Positions 45,052-54,362 are shown, counted from the stretch's first letter. The stretch is DNA of 64,000 nucleotides from Bifidobacterium saimiriisciurei (GCF_010667655.1 NZ_WHZU01000005.1:1-64000), one strand, 5' to 3'. The notes: generated by a model from the sequence alone, not told the origin. Translations and numbers: made by a program.

Positions 45052-45155
45052 CACATTGGGCTCGGTTATCCACAAAACGCACGAAGGGTGGTCCATCCGT
45101 CAACATTTTTGGGAAGCGTTGCCACCGCGTCTCCATCCGCACTACCGTCCGTGAT

Positions 45156-46115
45156 ATGAGAACACATGCACCGACGGAGCGCCTCCTCGACGAGGCGGAA
45201 CATGACAATCGCTGCGCGATAGGGCATGACGAACTGCAAAGAAAAGCGCTCATGCGCAGACGCAAGGCGGGAATTCTCGTCTCGCCATACAGAAATCTGT
45301 ATGCCCGGATTCCATATTGGAACGCGTTGAACCCCATCGAACGGCATATGCACGTCGCGAAGGCATTGGCAATGCAGCATCCTTCATGGGTCTTCGCCGG
45401 GCTGACCGCAGCTTGCGCACATGGGCTTGAGCACGGATATTCGCTGCATGACGACCAGAAGGTCACCATCGCCAGTACGTTTCCGCCGACGAAGCACCAG
45501 TACAGAAAACTACGACGGATATATATGACGACCATGGATTCCGTACGACGTTCGTCGGTTACCGTCACCGACATCAACCGGACGCTGACGGATTGCGCAA
45601 TGGCGTATTCCTTCATCGAGGCGCTGCCGTTCTTCGACTCCGCGGCACGGCAGGGAACCACGTTGTCGAAAGTGCTTGAATACTGCCGTGGCCTCGGCAT
45701 GGACACGGCCCGAATCGTCAGTCTTTGCGAATATGCCGATCCGTTGAGCGAAAACGGCGGCGAATCATGGGTCAGGGCGGTAATCATCCAACTGGGATTC
45801 GTGATTCCTCGCCTGCAACGGCCGTTTCATAATCCTCGGAATCCCGACGCCCCGTTCCGTGCCGATTTTTCTTGGGAGCTTCCCGACGGGACAATCATCG
45901 TGGCGGAATTCGACGGCATGGGCAAATATGTGTTGGAGGATGGGACGCGGCAGGGGATCCGGGAACGGGTATATGCCGAACGGGAGCGGGAAACGGCGTT
46001 GCGGAACGGAAAGGTACGCCGCATCGTTCGTCTGGATTACGAGGATGCGCAACATCCGGAACGACTGCGGAGGAAGCTGCTTGAGGCCGGGGTTCCGATG
46101 CGGCGATGCCTATGA
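45156..46115 (+). CDS. AbiEi-like protein with C-terminal PD-(D/E)XK-type nuclease domain
   Basis: A 319-residue protein. The N-terminal ~100 residues (RRRKAGILVSPYRNLYARIP, then the HPSWVFAGLTAACAHGLEHG helix) resemble the winged-helix and AbiEi antitoxin region. The C-terminal ~110 residues follow the DUF559/Vsr-like nuclease pattern: GESWVRAV, ADFSWELPDGTIIVAEFDGMGKY (Asp, then E-x-D-G-x-x-K), ERERETALRNGKVRRIVRL. No AbiEii toxin gene follows. The gene is visibly less GC-rich than its neighbours, lacks a good ribosome-binding site, and is flanked on both sides by hairpin arrays of the same family. A defence or mobile-element role is inference. Confidence 0.78.
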   Translation: MRTHAPTERLLDEAEHDNRCAIGHDELQRKALMRRRKAGILVSPYRNLYARIPYWNALNPIERHMHVAKALAMQHPSWVFAGLTAACAHGLEHGYSLHDDQKVTIASTFPPTKHQYRKLRRIYMTTMDSVRRSSVTVTDINRTLTDCAMAYSFIEALPFFDSAARQGTTLSKVLEYCRGLGMDTARIVSLCEYADPLSENGGESWVRAVIIQLGFVIPRLQRPFHNPRNPDAPFRADFSWELPDGTIIVAEFDGMGKYVLEDGTRQGIRERVYAERERETALRNGKVRRIVRLDYEDAQHPERLRRKLLEAGVPMRRCL

Positions 46116-46137
46116 GGGCGGCCGCGGCCTGCCGCCG

Positions 46138-46545
46138 CAACGGACGGGAACCGGGATCCAGCGCAGAGTCCCGTTCGTCGTGAGTGACGCAACGAATGGG
46201 AACCGTGACCGTGCGATGATTCCCATACGTTGCGATGTATGCAACCGATAGGAACGAACGGCAGCGTACGGTTCCCATCCGTTGCTTTCACCGCAACAGA
46301 GGGGAACCACGAGGGGGCGGCTGATTCCCTTGTGTTGCGTCTACCGTGACAAAAAGGAATCGAACGCTCAGCTCGGCTCCTGTTCGTTGGATGCCCTACA
46401 ACGCAGGGGAACCGTGCGAGGCGTTTGGTTCCCATATGTTGGGAGCTTAACGACGAACGGGAACCGTGCGACCGGGTTGGTTCCTGTTTGTTGCTTTCAC
46501 CGCGACGAACAGGAACCATAGACGCGGTTCGGTTCCTGTTCGTCG
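46138..46545. repeat. Tandem hairpin array B (half unit plus 7 units plus half unit, 52-bp period)
   Basis: The same unit as array A. A lone right arm lies at 46138-46152. Full units have left arms starting at 46166, 46218, 46270, 46323, 46375, 46427 and 46479. A lone left arm lies at 46531-46545. Steps are 52, 52, 53, 52, 52, 52 and 52. Each right arm starts 24 bp after its left arm. Arms vary between GGTTCCCATCCGTTG and GGTTCCTGTTCGTTG types. The array fills the whole gap between the nuclease gene and the HtaA gene stop at 46554. Confidence 0.9.
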
Positions 46546-46553
46546 TATCCCGG

Positions 46554-49478
46554 CTACAGGCCGAGGCGGGAGTCGAGGGCGGCGGAGGGGTCGAGACCGA
46601 GACGGCGGCGGATGAACCAGCCGAGGCCCAGGGGCAGGCCCGCCGCAGCCGCCACGCCACCGGATCCGATGGCGATGGTCTTCGCGTTGTCAGCGATCAG
46701 CGGTGCGGCGGAAGCGTCGGAGGCCGTGGAATCCGCCGAACCGTCATCGGCGGCGTCGGATGCCGAATCCGCAGCGGCCGCATCGGATTTCGCCGAGGAC
46801 GACTTCTTGGCGGCGGACTTCTTCGCCGAGGACGAGCCGGCCGCCAAACCGGCGGAGGACAGCGCTCCCCCGCTGCCAAGGCCCGACGACGAGCCCGTCG
46901 AACCGCCGGAGGCCGATGCCGCCGCGGGACTGCCGGAGCCGGCGCTCACCTTGAACGAGGAGTCGTACTGCACGGAAAGCGGCAGCGTGGGCTTGGCGAA
47001 GTCACGCTGGCTGTTCGCCGTGTACCAGTAGGCCGACTGGCCGGTCTCCACCTGGAAGTCCACGAACGACTGCGGGAACGCGCCCCAGTAGGCGGCGTTC
47101 GTGGAGTCCTTCGACGCCTGCGCGCCATGGTCGCCGCTGGCCTTCACGGCGACGCCCAGATATTCGGGCGTCTTGGTGAAGCCGTGCGCACCGGCCGCCT
47201 TCTTCACGTCCACGCCCTTGAAGTCGGCGAGATGGATCGTGCGCGCCGAAAGCGTGACCCATTTGCTGGAGTCGCTCATGTCGGCGCCGTATCCGGAGGC
47301 GGTGGCGGTGAGCGCGCCGTTGCCGGAGGCGTCGAGCGTGAGCTTCGGGTCGGTGACGCTCCAGTAGGTCATGCCGCCGTAGTAGGCGACGGTGAACGAA
47401 CCCGTCCACGAGACCTCGACCGAACCGTCGGCCTGCACCGTGCCGACCCCCTTGGAGAGCACCACCTGCGATTCCGTGTTGATGGAGCGCCCGTCGGCGC
47501 GTTTGGCCATCTTCACGCTCGAACCATCGCGGGCGAGGCACTTGCTGTCCCATGAGGCCGTGACCCACTTGCCGGACGAATCCGGCTTCTCGATGGTCAC
47601 GTTGCCGTCCTTGGCCTTGTAGAAGGACGCGTCCCATGTCTTCGAGGAACCGGCGTTGCCGGCCTTGCCCGCCGAGATGAAGTTGCAGCCGCCATAGTAG
47701 GCGGCGGAATTCGTCTCGTCGTTGATGCCCCAGCGCAGGGTGACGTTCTTGTACGTCGCGCCGTCCGCACCGGAGCCGCCGCCGTTGGAGCCGCCGTTCG
47801 TCGTGTCGCCCGAACCGGAACCATTGCCGCCTGAGCCCGAACCCGACCCCGAGCCGACCGCCGCCGTGGTGACGGTCATGACATTCGACGCGGCGCCGGG
47901 GCCGAGTGCGTTGGTGGCGGCGATGGTCACGTCGTAGGTGGTCGAGGCCTTGAGTCCGGTGATCATGCCGCTGCGTTCCTTCCTGCCGAAGGACGCGATG
48001 ACGGAGTCGCCACCGGACCGGGGTTTCGCGGTGGCCACGAATCCGGAGAACTTCGGGTCGCCCTTCTCGCCCGGCGCCTTCCAGAACAGTTCGACGCGGT
48101 CGCTGCCCTCGGCGTCGTGATTGGTCAGCGTCGGAGCGCCCGGCAGTCTGCCGACGACGAACGTGGTGCTCGCCACGGCGTCCGCGCCATCGCCGGCGGC
48201 CGCATCGTACAGTTCGAATGTGTAGGTGCCGGCGAGCGCGTCTGTGGGGATCGTGTATGTCCATTTCGTCGAATCCTCGGCGGTCGGGGCCAGGCCCTTC
48301 GCCACGGTCTCGTTGGCGGGACTGATGATCCGGCCGGCGTATGCCGTGCCCTCGGCGAGGTTCTTGCCGGTGAAGGTGATGGCCTTGCCTCGTTCGACCG
48401 ATTTCACGTCGGCGGTCACGCTGGGTTCGGCGTCGCTCGGCTGAGACTTCCATGTGACGGTGATCGGCGAGGCGACCTTGCGAGGCTGGATGGTGTTCTT
48501 GCCGCCGCTGGTCGTGTACCAGTAGGACGACTGCCCGGTGGCGTTGTTGAACTGCACCCATGTGGCAGGGAACGATCCCCACCATGCGGCGTTGTCGTCG
48601 GTTTTCGCGGCCTGTCCGGCATGGGCGTCCGCTCCGGCGTCGGCGGTAACGCCGAGGTAGTCGGGCTGGGCGGTGAGCGTGCCCTTGTCGGCGTCGAACG
48701 TTATCTGCTGTCCGACGCCGCTGGCCGAGCCGGTGGTGAAGTCGGCCAGATGGATGGTCGTGGCCGGCAGTTTCTCCCATTTGCTCGCGTCGTTCATGTC
48801 GGCGGCGTATCCGGATGCGGTGCCGGTGAGCGTCCCCTTGCCGTTGCTGATGTCGAGCACGGGGTCGGCGATGGACCAGTAGGTCATGCCGCCGTAGTAG
48901 ACGATGGTGAACGAGGCGCCCTTCCATTCGATGCGCGCGGAGTTCGTGGCGGCGTCGACGGTGCCGGTGCCGTCGGTGAGCCGGACGATGTTTTCGGAAT
49001 ACGTGGGTTCGCCGTTCATCGTCATGCCGCCGGTCTTGCCGGCGATGGATGTGCCGTTGCGGTTGGTGCAGCGTTCGGCGAATCCGCCGACGCGTTCCAT
49101 CGTGCCGTCGGCTTTGGGCTTGAGTATTTCGGCGTGGGCGGATTCGTCGACCGTGCGATACAGCGTCTTGCCGTCGGCGCCGGTTTTGGTCGCCGTCCAT
49201 ACGCCGCTGCCGCCCGCGTCGCCGGCCGTGCCGGCGGACAGGGCGTTGCAGCCGCCGAAGTATGATCCGCCGCCGGTTTCGGGGTTGATTCCCCATTCGA
49301 AGACGACGCCGGTCACGTCGGTCGTATTCGCGACGTCGGCGGACGACGAGGCGTTCGTGCTGGTCGTGGCCGCGTCGGCGGCGAAGGCCGGCGCGATCGC
49401 GGCGACCGATCCGGCGCAGACGGCCACGATGGAGGCTCCGGCGCAGATGGTCTTGAGAATGGTTCGTCCGATGCTCAT
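46554..49478 (-). CDS. Cell-surface protein with two HtaA heme-binding domains
   Basis: A 974-residue surface protein. A signal peptide (to APAFAADA) is followed by HtaA domain 1 (about 55-330, FEWGINPETGGGSYFGGCN ... YYGGMTYWSIADP), an Ig-like and a fibronectin-III-like segment (about 350-540), a Gly/Ser linker, and HtaA domain 2 (about 575-830, LRWGINDETNSAAYYGGCN). A Ser/Ala/Lys/Asp stalk, one membrane helix and a basic tail end the protein. HtaA domains bind heme in corynebacteria. There is no LPxTG-like motif, so anchoring is by the membrane helix. The start overlaps the upstream stop (ATGA). Confidence 0.9.
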   Translation of the reverse strand: MSIGRTILKTICAGASIVAVCAGSVAAIAPAFAADAATTSTNASSSADVANTTDVTGVVFEWGINPETGGGSYFGGCNALSAGTAGDAGGSGVWTATKTGADGKTLYRTVDESAHAEILKPKADGTMERVGGFAERCTNRNGTSIAGKTGGMTMNGEPTYSENIVRLTDGTGTVDAATNSARIEWKGASFTIVYYGGMTYWSIADPVLDISNGKGTLTGTASGYAADMNDASKWEKLPATTIHLADFTTGSASGVGQQITFDADKGTLTAQPDYLGVTADAGADAHAGQAAKTDDNAAWWGSFPATWVQFNNATGQSSYWYTTSGGKNTIQPRKVASPITVTWKSQPSDAEPSVTADVKSVERGKAITFTGKNLAEGTAYAGRIISPANETVAKGLAPTAEDSTKWTYTIPTDALAGTYTFELYDAAAGDGADAVASTTFVVGRLPGAPTLTNHDAEGSDRVELFWKAPGEKGDPKFSGFVATAKPRSGGDSVIASFGRKERSGMITGLKASTTYDVTIAATNALGPGAASNVMTVTTAAVGSGSGSGSGGNGSGSGDTTNGGSNGGGSGADGATYKNVTLRWGINDETNSAAYYGGCNFISAGKAGNAGSSKTWDASFYKAKDGNVTIEKPDSSGKWVTASWDSKCLARDGSSVKMAKRADGRSINTESQVVLSKGVGTVQADGSVEVSWTGSFTVAYYGGMTYWSVTDPKLTLDASGNGALTATASGYGADMSDSSKWVTLSARTIHLADFKGVDVKKAAGAHGFTKTPEYLGVAVKASGDHGAQASKDSTNAAYWGAFPQSFVDFQVETGQSAYWYTANSQRDFAKPTLPLSVQYDSSFKVSAGSGSPAAASASGGSTGSSSGLGSGGALSSAGLAAGSSSAKKSAAKKSSSAKSDAAAADSASDAADDGSADSTASDASAAPLIADNAKTIAIGSGGVAAAAGLPLGLGWFIRRRLGLDPSAALDSRLGL

Positions 49479-50905
49479 CGTTCGTCTTCCTTCCCTGCCG
49501 AATCAGCCGTCACATCGCTACCGGTGTTCGCCGCACGGCGGGCGAAGAAGCCGCGGACCCCGGCCGCGACGGATGCACCGCCGGACGCGGCGTCGCCGGC
49601 GTTCGGAACCGCACGGCCGGTCGAGGCCGCACCGTCGATGCCGACACCATCGACAGCGGCGGCGCCATCGCCGGCCGGCACCGGAGGCATGGCCTGCGTG
49701 GCCGCCGACGTGCCGAACGGCGCGGGCAGCGGAGCGTCCTCGACCAGCGACTGCACCTGGTCGGCGCGCCCCTGTTCCTTGAGCAGGCGCTGGTACTGCC
49801 TGCGGCGGCGCCTGGCCGATTTCATGGCCTCGCGCGCCCGCACGTCCTCGGCGTGGCGCTCGCGCTTGGCGATCTCCTTGTCGAGCGCGGCCGGCGAGAC
49901 GCCGAGCAGCACCGACTTCATGGCGAGATAGCCGCCGACGCCGGCCGCCAGCACGATGATGGCGATGCCGAAGATGATGATCGCGGCGACGATCAGCCAT
50001 CCCGCGACTCCCAACACCGGAATCTGCGCGTTCATATCATTCCCTTCCGTCGTCTGCGATGCTGCCGCCGCCTCGGCGGCCTTCCTTGCGGCCTCTTCCT
50101 CGGCCTTCTTCTTCGCTGCCGCCTGCGCCGCGGCCTGCTTCTTCTTCGCTTCCTCGGCCGCCTTGGCCGCGGCGGCGTCATCCGACGAATCCGTGGATGC
50201 CGTGTCATCGGACGAATCGGAACCGGAGTCCGAGGACGACTGCTCCGATGATTGGGCGGCGAAGCTCAACGGCGTGAACGTTTCGTTGCTGGAGTTGACG
50301 ACGCCGTGGGCGCCGATGGTGATGATGCCGCATTGCACGGCCGTGCAGTCGACCTCGGTGGGATTGTTCGACCTGTCGTAGCTGGTGAATTTCGCACCGG
50401 GCACGGTGATCTTCGCGTTCCATGTGCCGTTCGCGGCGATCTGGCCGCCGTTCGCGGCCGACGCCGTCGAATCGCCGGGGAACGCGACGAACACGTCGTA
50501 TCCGGCGGGGTTGTTCTCGTCGTCGGGCACGTATCGGTAGTCCTCGCCGGTCACGCCGCCCTTCGACGGCTTCCACGAGTCGCCGTTCGGGTCGCTGACC
50601 CAGCCGAACAGCACGTAGATGCCGCCGAAGCCGCCCTGCACGGACTGGAATCCGCTGCCCGACAGGTCGACGGTCGTCTTGCCGTTCGGATTGAGCGAGC
50701 CGCCCTCGACGGTGGCGCTCACCTGGGCGCCGGCCGCCTGTGCGGCGGGAACGCCGCGCACGGCGTCGACGGCGGCCATCGCGGCGAGCATGACGACGGC
50801 GGTCGCAAACGCGACCAGCCGCTTCGCCAATGTCCCCGTCGTCGTTCGCCTCCGCGTCGGAGAAGGGGCCGACGGCATGAATCCGGCAATCATATGTCGC
50901 GTCAT
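49475..50905 (-). CDS. Membrane-anchored surface protein of the heme locus
   Basis: A 476-residue protein. A signal peptide (LVAFATAVVMLAAMAAVDA) is followed by an Ig-like domain (about 60-225, SATVEGGSLNPNGKTTVDLS ... DCTAVQCGIITIGAHG) similar in style to modules in the large HtaA protein upstream. Next come an Asp/Ser stretch, a ~50-residue Ala/Lys/Glu coiled coil, one membrane helix (about 325-350), and a basic then Gly/Ala-rich cytosolic tail of ~125 residues. Its start overlaps the HmuV stop by 4 nt, and its stop overlaps the HtaA start by 4 nt. A role in passing heme across the wall is inferred from position. Confidence 0.8.
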   Translation of the reverse strand: MTRHMIAGFMPSAPSPTRRRTTTGTLAKRLVAFATAVVMLAAMAAVDAVRGVPAAQAAGAQVSATVEGGSLNPNGKTTVDLSGSGFQSVQGGFGGIYVLFGWVSDPNGDSWKPSKGGVTGEDYRYVPDDENNPAGYDVFVAFPGDSTASAANGGQIAANGTWNAKITVPGAKFTSYDRSNNPTEVDCTAVQCGIITIGAHGVVNSSNETFTPLSFAAQSSEQSSSDSGSDSSDDTASTDSSDDAAAAKAAEEAKKKQAAAQAAAKKKAEEEAARKAAEAAAASQTTEGNDMNAQIPVLGVAGWLIVAAIIIFGIAIIVLAAGVGGYLAMKSVLLGVSPAALDKEIAKRERHAEDVRAREAMKSARRRRRQYQRLLKEQGRADQVQSLVEDAPLPAPFGTSAATQAMPPVPAGDGAAAVDGVGIDGAASTGRAVPNAGDAASGGASVAAGVRGFFARRAANTGSDVTADSAGKEDER

Positions 50906-51837
50906 CGCATCGCCTCCTGACCGCGCGAACGCGCCAGCTGCCCCAGCTCGGCGGCGGACGCGCCGGGGAATCCGCGATGACGGCCATAGACGTTGCGACG
51001 GACCGCCGGCCGTTTCGGCAGGATCACCAGTCCGCCGGCGGGATGCGGCAGCACCTCGATGGGGCACTGGTACACGTCGGTGAGCATGACGGAGGTGAAG
51101 ACCTCCTCGGGCGTGCCCACGGCACGGAGCCGGCCACGCTCCAGCAGCGCCACACGATCGGACCATGCGGCCGCCGCGTCGAGCGCATGCACGATGACGA
51201 CGACCGCGCAGCCGGCCGCCGCATAGTCGCGGCCGATGCGCATGAGCATCTCCTGATGCTTGATGTCCATGGCGGCGGTCGGCTCGTCGAGCAGCAGGAT
51301 CGGCGCAGCCTGCGCGAGCACACGAGAGAAGGCGGCACGGCCGCGCTCGCCGCCCGACAGCGACGTATAGACGCGGTCGGCGAGCGGCGTCACCTCGGTC
51401 ATCGACATCGCGGAATCGACGATCATGTCGTCGTCCATCTCCTCGGCGGTGCCCTCCCACGGGGAACGGCCCATGCGCACGATGTCGTCCACGCTGAACG
51501 GGAACGTCACGTCGACCGACTGCAGCAGCACCGAACGGCGCATGGCCAGTTCGGTCGCATCCCACGATGCGGCCGGCAATCCGAACAGCGAGATCTCGCC
51601 ATCGGCGAGCGGCACGTCGCCGGTGATGGCGTTCAGCAGCGTCGACTTGCCGGCGCCGTTCGGACCGACCAGCGACAGCACCTCGCCGGCGCGGATGTCC
51701 AGGTCGATGCCGGAGAGAATGCGGCGCTCGCCTATTTCGACGCTTACGTCCTTGAGCTCGAGCACGCAGTCGCCGGGATTCGGCATCTGCGGCGTGCGAT
51801 GGACGGTGTTCCATGGCATGCGGAGAGCCACGCTCAT
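50902..51837 (-). CDS. hmuV: Heme ABC transporter ATP-binding protein
   Basis: A 311-residue ATPase of the FecCD-partner type. Walker A is SLVGPNGAGKSTLLN, the Q loop is in RRSVLLQSVDVTFPF, the signature is SLSGGERGRAAFSRVLAQ, Walker B is ILLLDEPTAAMD, and the H loop is VVVIVHALDAAAAW. It powers heme import with the permease upstream. AGGAGG precedes the ATG at 51837, which overlaps the permease stop by 4 nt. Confidence 0.92.
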   Translation of the reverse strand: MSVALRMPWNTVHRTPQMPNPGDCVLELKDVSVEIGERRILSGIDLDIRAGEVLSLVGPNGAGKSTLLNAITGDVPLADGEISLFGLPAASWDATELAMRRSVLLQSVDVTFPFSVDDIVRMGRSPWEGTAEEMDDDMIVDSAMSMTEVTPLADRVYTSLSGGERGRAAFSRVLAQAAPILLLDEPTAAMDIKHQEMLMRIGRDYAAAGCAVVVIVHALDAAAAWSDRVALLERGRLRAVGTPEEVFTSVMLTDVYQCPIEVLPHPAGGLVILPKRPAVRRNVYGRHRGFPGASAAELGQLARSRGQEAMR

Positions 51838-53057
51838 GCCCAACCTCCTGACTTGGATCGGCTGCGGCGAAGCAGCCAGAAGAAGAACGGACCGCCGACG
51901 AGCGAGGTCAGCATGCCGATGGGCAGGTCGGCGAACTGGATGGTCGTGCGGGCGGCGAAGTCGGCGATGGTGAGCAGCAGCGCGCCGCCGAGCGCGGAGG
52001 CCGGCAGCAGCGTGCGATGGCCGGGGCCGATGATCATGCGCAGCAGATGCGGCACGACCAGTCCCACGAACGAGATGATGCCGGCGAACGCGACCGCGGA
52101 CGAGACGAGCAGCGCCACGGCGAGCATGGAGAGGAAACGCAGGCGTTCCACGTTCACGCCGAGGTGACGGGCCGGCTTCTCGCCGAGCGAGAGCAGATCG
52201 AGCCGGCGGGCCATGAACTGCACGGCGATGATGCCGATGACGCACATGGGCGCCACAAGCGCCACCTGCTGCCAGCGGCTGCCGTTGAACGAGCCCATCT
52301 GCCAGAACACGATCTGGTCGCGCGCGTTGGTGGGCGCGGCGAAGGTGAAGAACGAGATGAGCGCGCCGGCGATGGCGTTGACGGCCACGCCGGTCAAAAT
52401 CAAGGTGACGATTTCGGTGCGGCCGCCGCGCCGGGCCAGCAGATACACCGACATGGTGGTGGCCAGGCCGCAGGCGAACGCGAGGAACGGCGTGGTGAAC
52501 GCGCCGAGGAACGTCCATCCCATGAGGATGGAGCAGCTGGCGCCGACGGCCGCGCCGGAGGAGACGCCGACGGTGCCGGGTTCGGCGAGCGGATTGCCGA
52601 ACACACCCTGCATGACGGCGCCGGCGACGCCGAGGGCAGCGCCGACGACGATGGCCATGACGATGCGCGGGAAGCGCACGTTCCACAATGCCTCGTTGCC
52701 GAACGCACGGGTCGGCCCCTCGAGCCAGTGGATGCCGACCTTGTTGAGCACGGAGCCGATGACCTGGTCGAACGGGATGATGAGCTGGCCGAGCGACGCG
52801 GAGACGACGGTCATGACGAGCAATCCGACAATGAGTATGACGAAGGTCAGCGCTGTCTTGCCCATGCGCGGCTTGCCGGCGAGACCGAGATCGGCGGCGT
52901 TGGCGGCGATGTGCCGGTTGCGCGCCCGGTCGACGCGGGCCGCCGCCGCGCGGATGTCGCTGGTCTCCCCGGCGTTGGCGGCAGTGGTGGCGCCGTCGGA
53001 CGCACGCGGTGCCGAGACCGACGCCGAGGCGTTGGGGACGTTGCCCGTCTTATCCAT
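51834..53057 (-). CDS. hmuU: Heme ABC transporter permease, FecCD/BtuC family
   Basis: A 407-residue permease. A polar N-terminal tail of ~65 residues is unusual for the family. About ten helices follow, with family stretches NVRFPRIVMAIVVGAALGVAG, GNPLAEPGTVGVSSGAAVGA, FVGLVVPHLLRMIIGPGHRTLLP and the C-terminal LPIGMLTSLVGGPFFFWLLRR. Its ATG overlaps the stop of the binding-protein gene by one base. With HmuT and HmuV it forms a complete importer. The heme assignment rests on the HtaA neighbours. Confidence 0.92.
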   Translation of the reverse strand: MDKTGNVPNASASVSAPRASDGATTAANAGETSDIRAAAARVDRARNRHIAANAADLGLAGKPRMGKTALTFVILIVGLLVMTVVSASLGQLIIPFDQVIGSVLNKVGIHWLEGPTRAFGNEALWNVRFPRIVMAIVVGAALGVAGAVMQGVFGNPLAEPGTVGVSSGAAVGASCSILMGWTFLGAFTTPFLAFACGLATTMSVYLLARRGGRTEIVTLILTGVAVNAIAGALISFFTFAAPTNARDQIVFWQMGSFNGSRWQQVALVAPMCVIGIIAVQFMARRLDLLSLGEKPARHLGVNVERLRFLSMLAVALLVSSAVAFAGIISFVGLVVPHLLRMIIGPGHRTLLPASALGGALLLTIADFAARTTIQFADLPIGMLTSLVGGPFFFWLLRRSRSKSGGWA

Positions 53058-54295
53058 CACTTGGTGTTCTCCTGCTTCATCTCGTTCAGCCGGTTTTCGA
53101 CGACTTCCGGCTTGGTCTTGGGCTGATAGGCCTGTTCGGGCACGTAGACGGCCGTGGCGAGCGCGGCGAGGACCTGCGCCGTCTGCGGGCCGAAGCTCAT
53201 GATCTCGTAGTCGCTCATGTCGACGACGCGTCGATGCTGTCCGGCGGGCGTCTCCTTGATGCCGGGCAGTTCGAGCATGCCGTCGAGCCCGCCGGCCGAC
53301 TGCACGCCCAGCGTCATGGCGAAGATGACGTCGGGCTTGGCTTTGATGAGCGCTTCGGCGTTGGTGGCGGCCATGCCCTTGAATCCGACCTCCTTGGCCA
53401 CGTCGTTCGCGCCGATGGACTGGATGAGCGAGTCGGCGCCCGAGCCTTCGCCGAACCAGTAGTAGATGGATTTGCCACGCACGTAGAGGAACACGATGCG
53501 TGGCTTGCGGTTCACGTCGGCCGGCGCCATGGTTTTTTGGATGGTCTGGATGGTCTGGCTGATCTCGCTGTTGGTGCGTTTGACGAGCTGCTTGCCGAGG
53601 TCGCTGACGCCGAGCGCGTCGGCCACGGCCTGGATCTGCGTGCCGACGCCGCTGACGCCGTCGTTGCTGGTGAGCGGCACGAACACGACCGGCACGCCGG
53701 ACTGCCGCAGCTGCAGCTGCACGTCGTAGGGGCCGATGCTCGTGTCGGTGATGATGACCGTGGGTTCGAGCGCGAGGATGGCTTCGGCGTTGAGGTCCAT
53801 GCCGTTGACGGTGACCTTGGGCAGCTTGTCCATGCCGGAGGAGCCGGTGGCGGTGTCGCGGCCGACGAGATTGCAGCCGAATCCGAGTGCGTAGACGGCT
53901 GCGGCGAGGCCGCCGTTCTGGTTGAGCGCGAGGATGCGCGTGGTGTCCGTGACGGTCTGCTTCGGGCCGTCGGAGCTGGTGACGGTCACGGGCAGCTTCT
54001 GCTGTTCGAACGGCGCGTTGGAGATGGGGATGATCTGGTCGGAACGCGTGTAGGCGGTGGTGGGGCCGGTGATCTCGCGCGGGTTCTGGAGTTTTGATTG
54101 TGTGACGTCGGGCAGTTTCGGCGGATTGGGGGTGGTGGATGCGTCGGGCACGTCGCACGAGTCGAGGCTGGACTCGGAGATGGTGCCGATGTTGGCGCAG
54201 CCGGCCATGCCCATCAGGCACGCGACCGCGAGGAGGGACGCCAGCAGGGCTTTCGCGCGGCGTCGCGCATCGACGATCAGATGTCCGATGTTCAT
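53057..54295 (-). CDS. hmuT: Heme ABC transporter substrate-binding lipoprotein
   Basis: A 412-residue lipoprotein. A signal peptide ends in the lipobox LMGMAGC (Cys about 33). Two periplasmic-binding lobes of the helical-backbone type follow: ILALNQNGGLAAAVYALGFG ... EAILALEPTVIITDTS, then PRIVFLYVRGKSIYYWFGEG ... ALIKAKPDVIFAMTLG. The order T-U-V with HtaA proteins on both sides matches the corynebacterial hmu layout. I start at MNIGHLIVD (54295). The upstream frame runs into the repeat region. The ribosome-binding site is weak. Confidence 0.9.
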   Translation of the reverse strand: MNIGHLIVDARRRAKALLASLLAVACLMGMAGCANIGTISESSLDSCDVPDASTTPNPPKLPDVTQSKLQNPREITGPTTAYTRSDQIIPISNAPFEQQKLPVTVTSSDGPKQTVTDTTRILALNQNGGLAAAVYALGFGCNLVGRDTATGSSGMDKLPKVTVNGMDLNAEAILALEPTVIITDTSIGPYDVQLQLRQSGVPVVFVPLTSNDGVSGVGTQIQAVADALGVSDLGKQLVKRTNSEISQTIQTIQKTMAPADVNRKPRIVFLYVRGKSIYYWFGEGSGADSLIQSIGANDVAKEVGFKGMAATNAEALIKAKPDVIFAMTLGVQSAGGLDGMLELPGIKETPAGQHRRVVDMSDYEIMSFGPQTAQVLAALATAVYVPEQAYQPKTKPEVVENRLNEMKQENTK

Positions 54296-54362
54296 GAAGC
54301 GGTGTTTCCCTTGAAATGGGTGTGATGACGGATGAGCGGGGATGACATATTCGGCGGGAATC

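Noticed and set aside
44703-46545. CRISPR array
   Set aside because: Repeats are pairs of inverted arms with a fixed ~52-bp period, arms vary between units, spacers are only 8-14 bp, and no cas gene is present.
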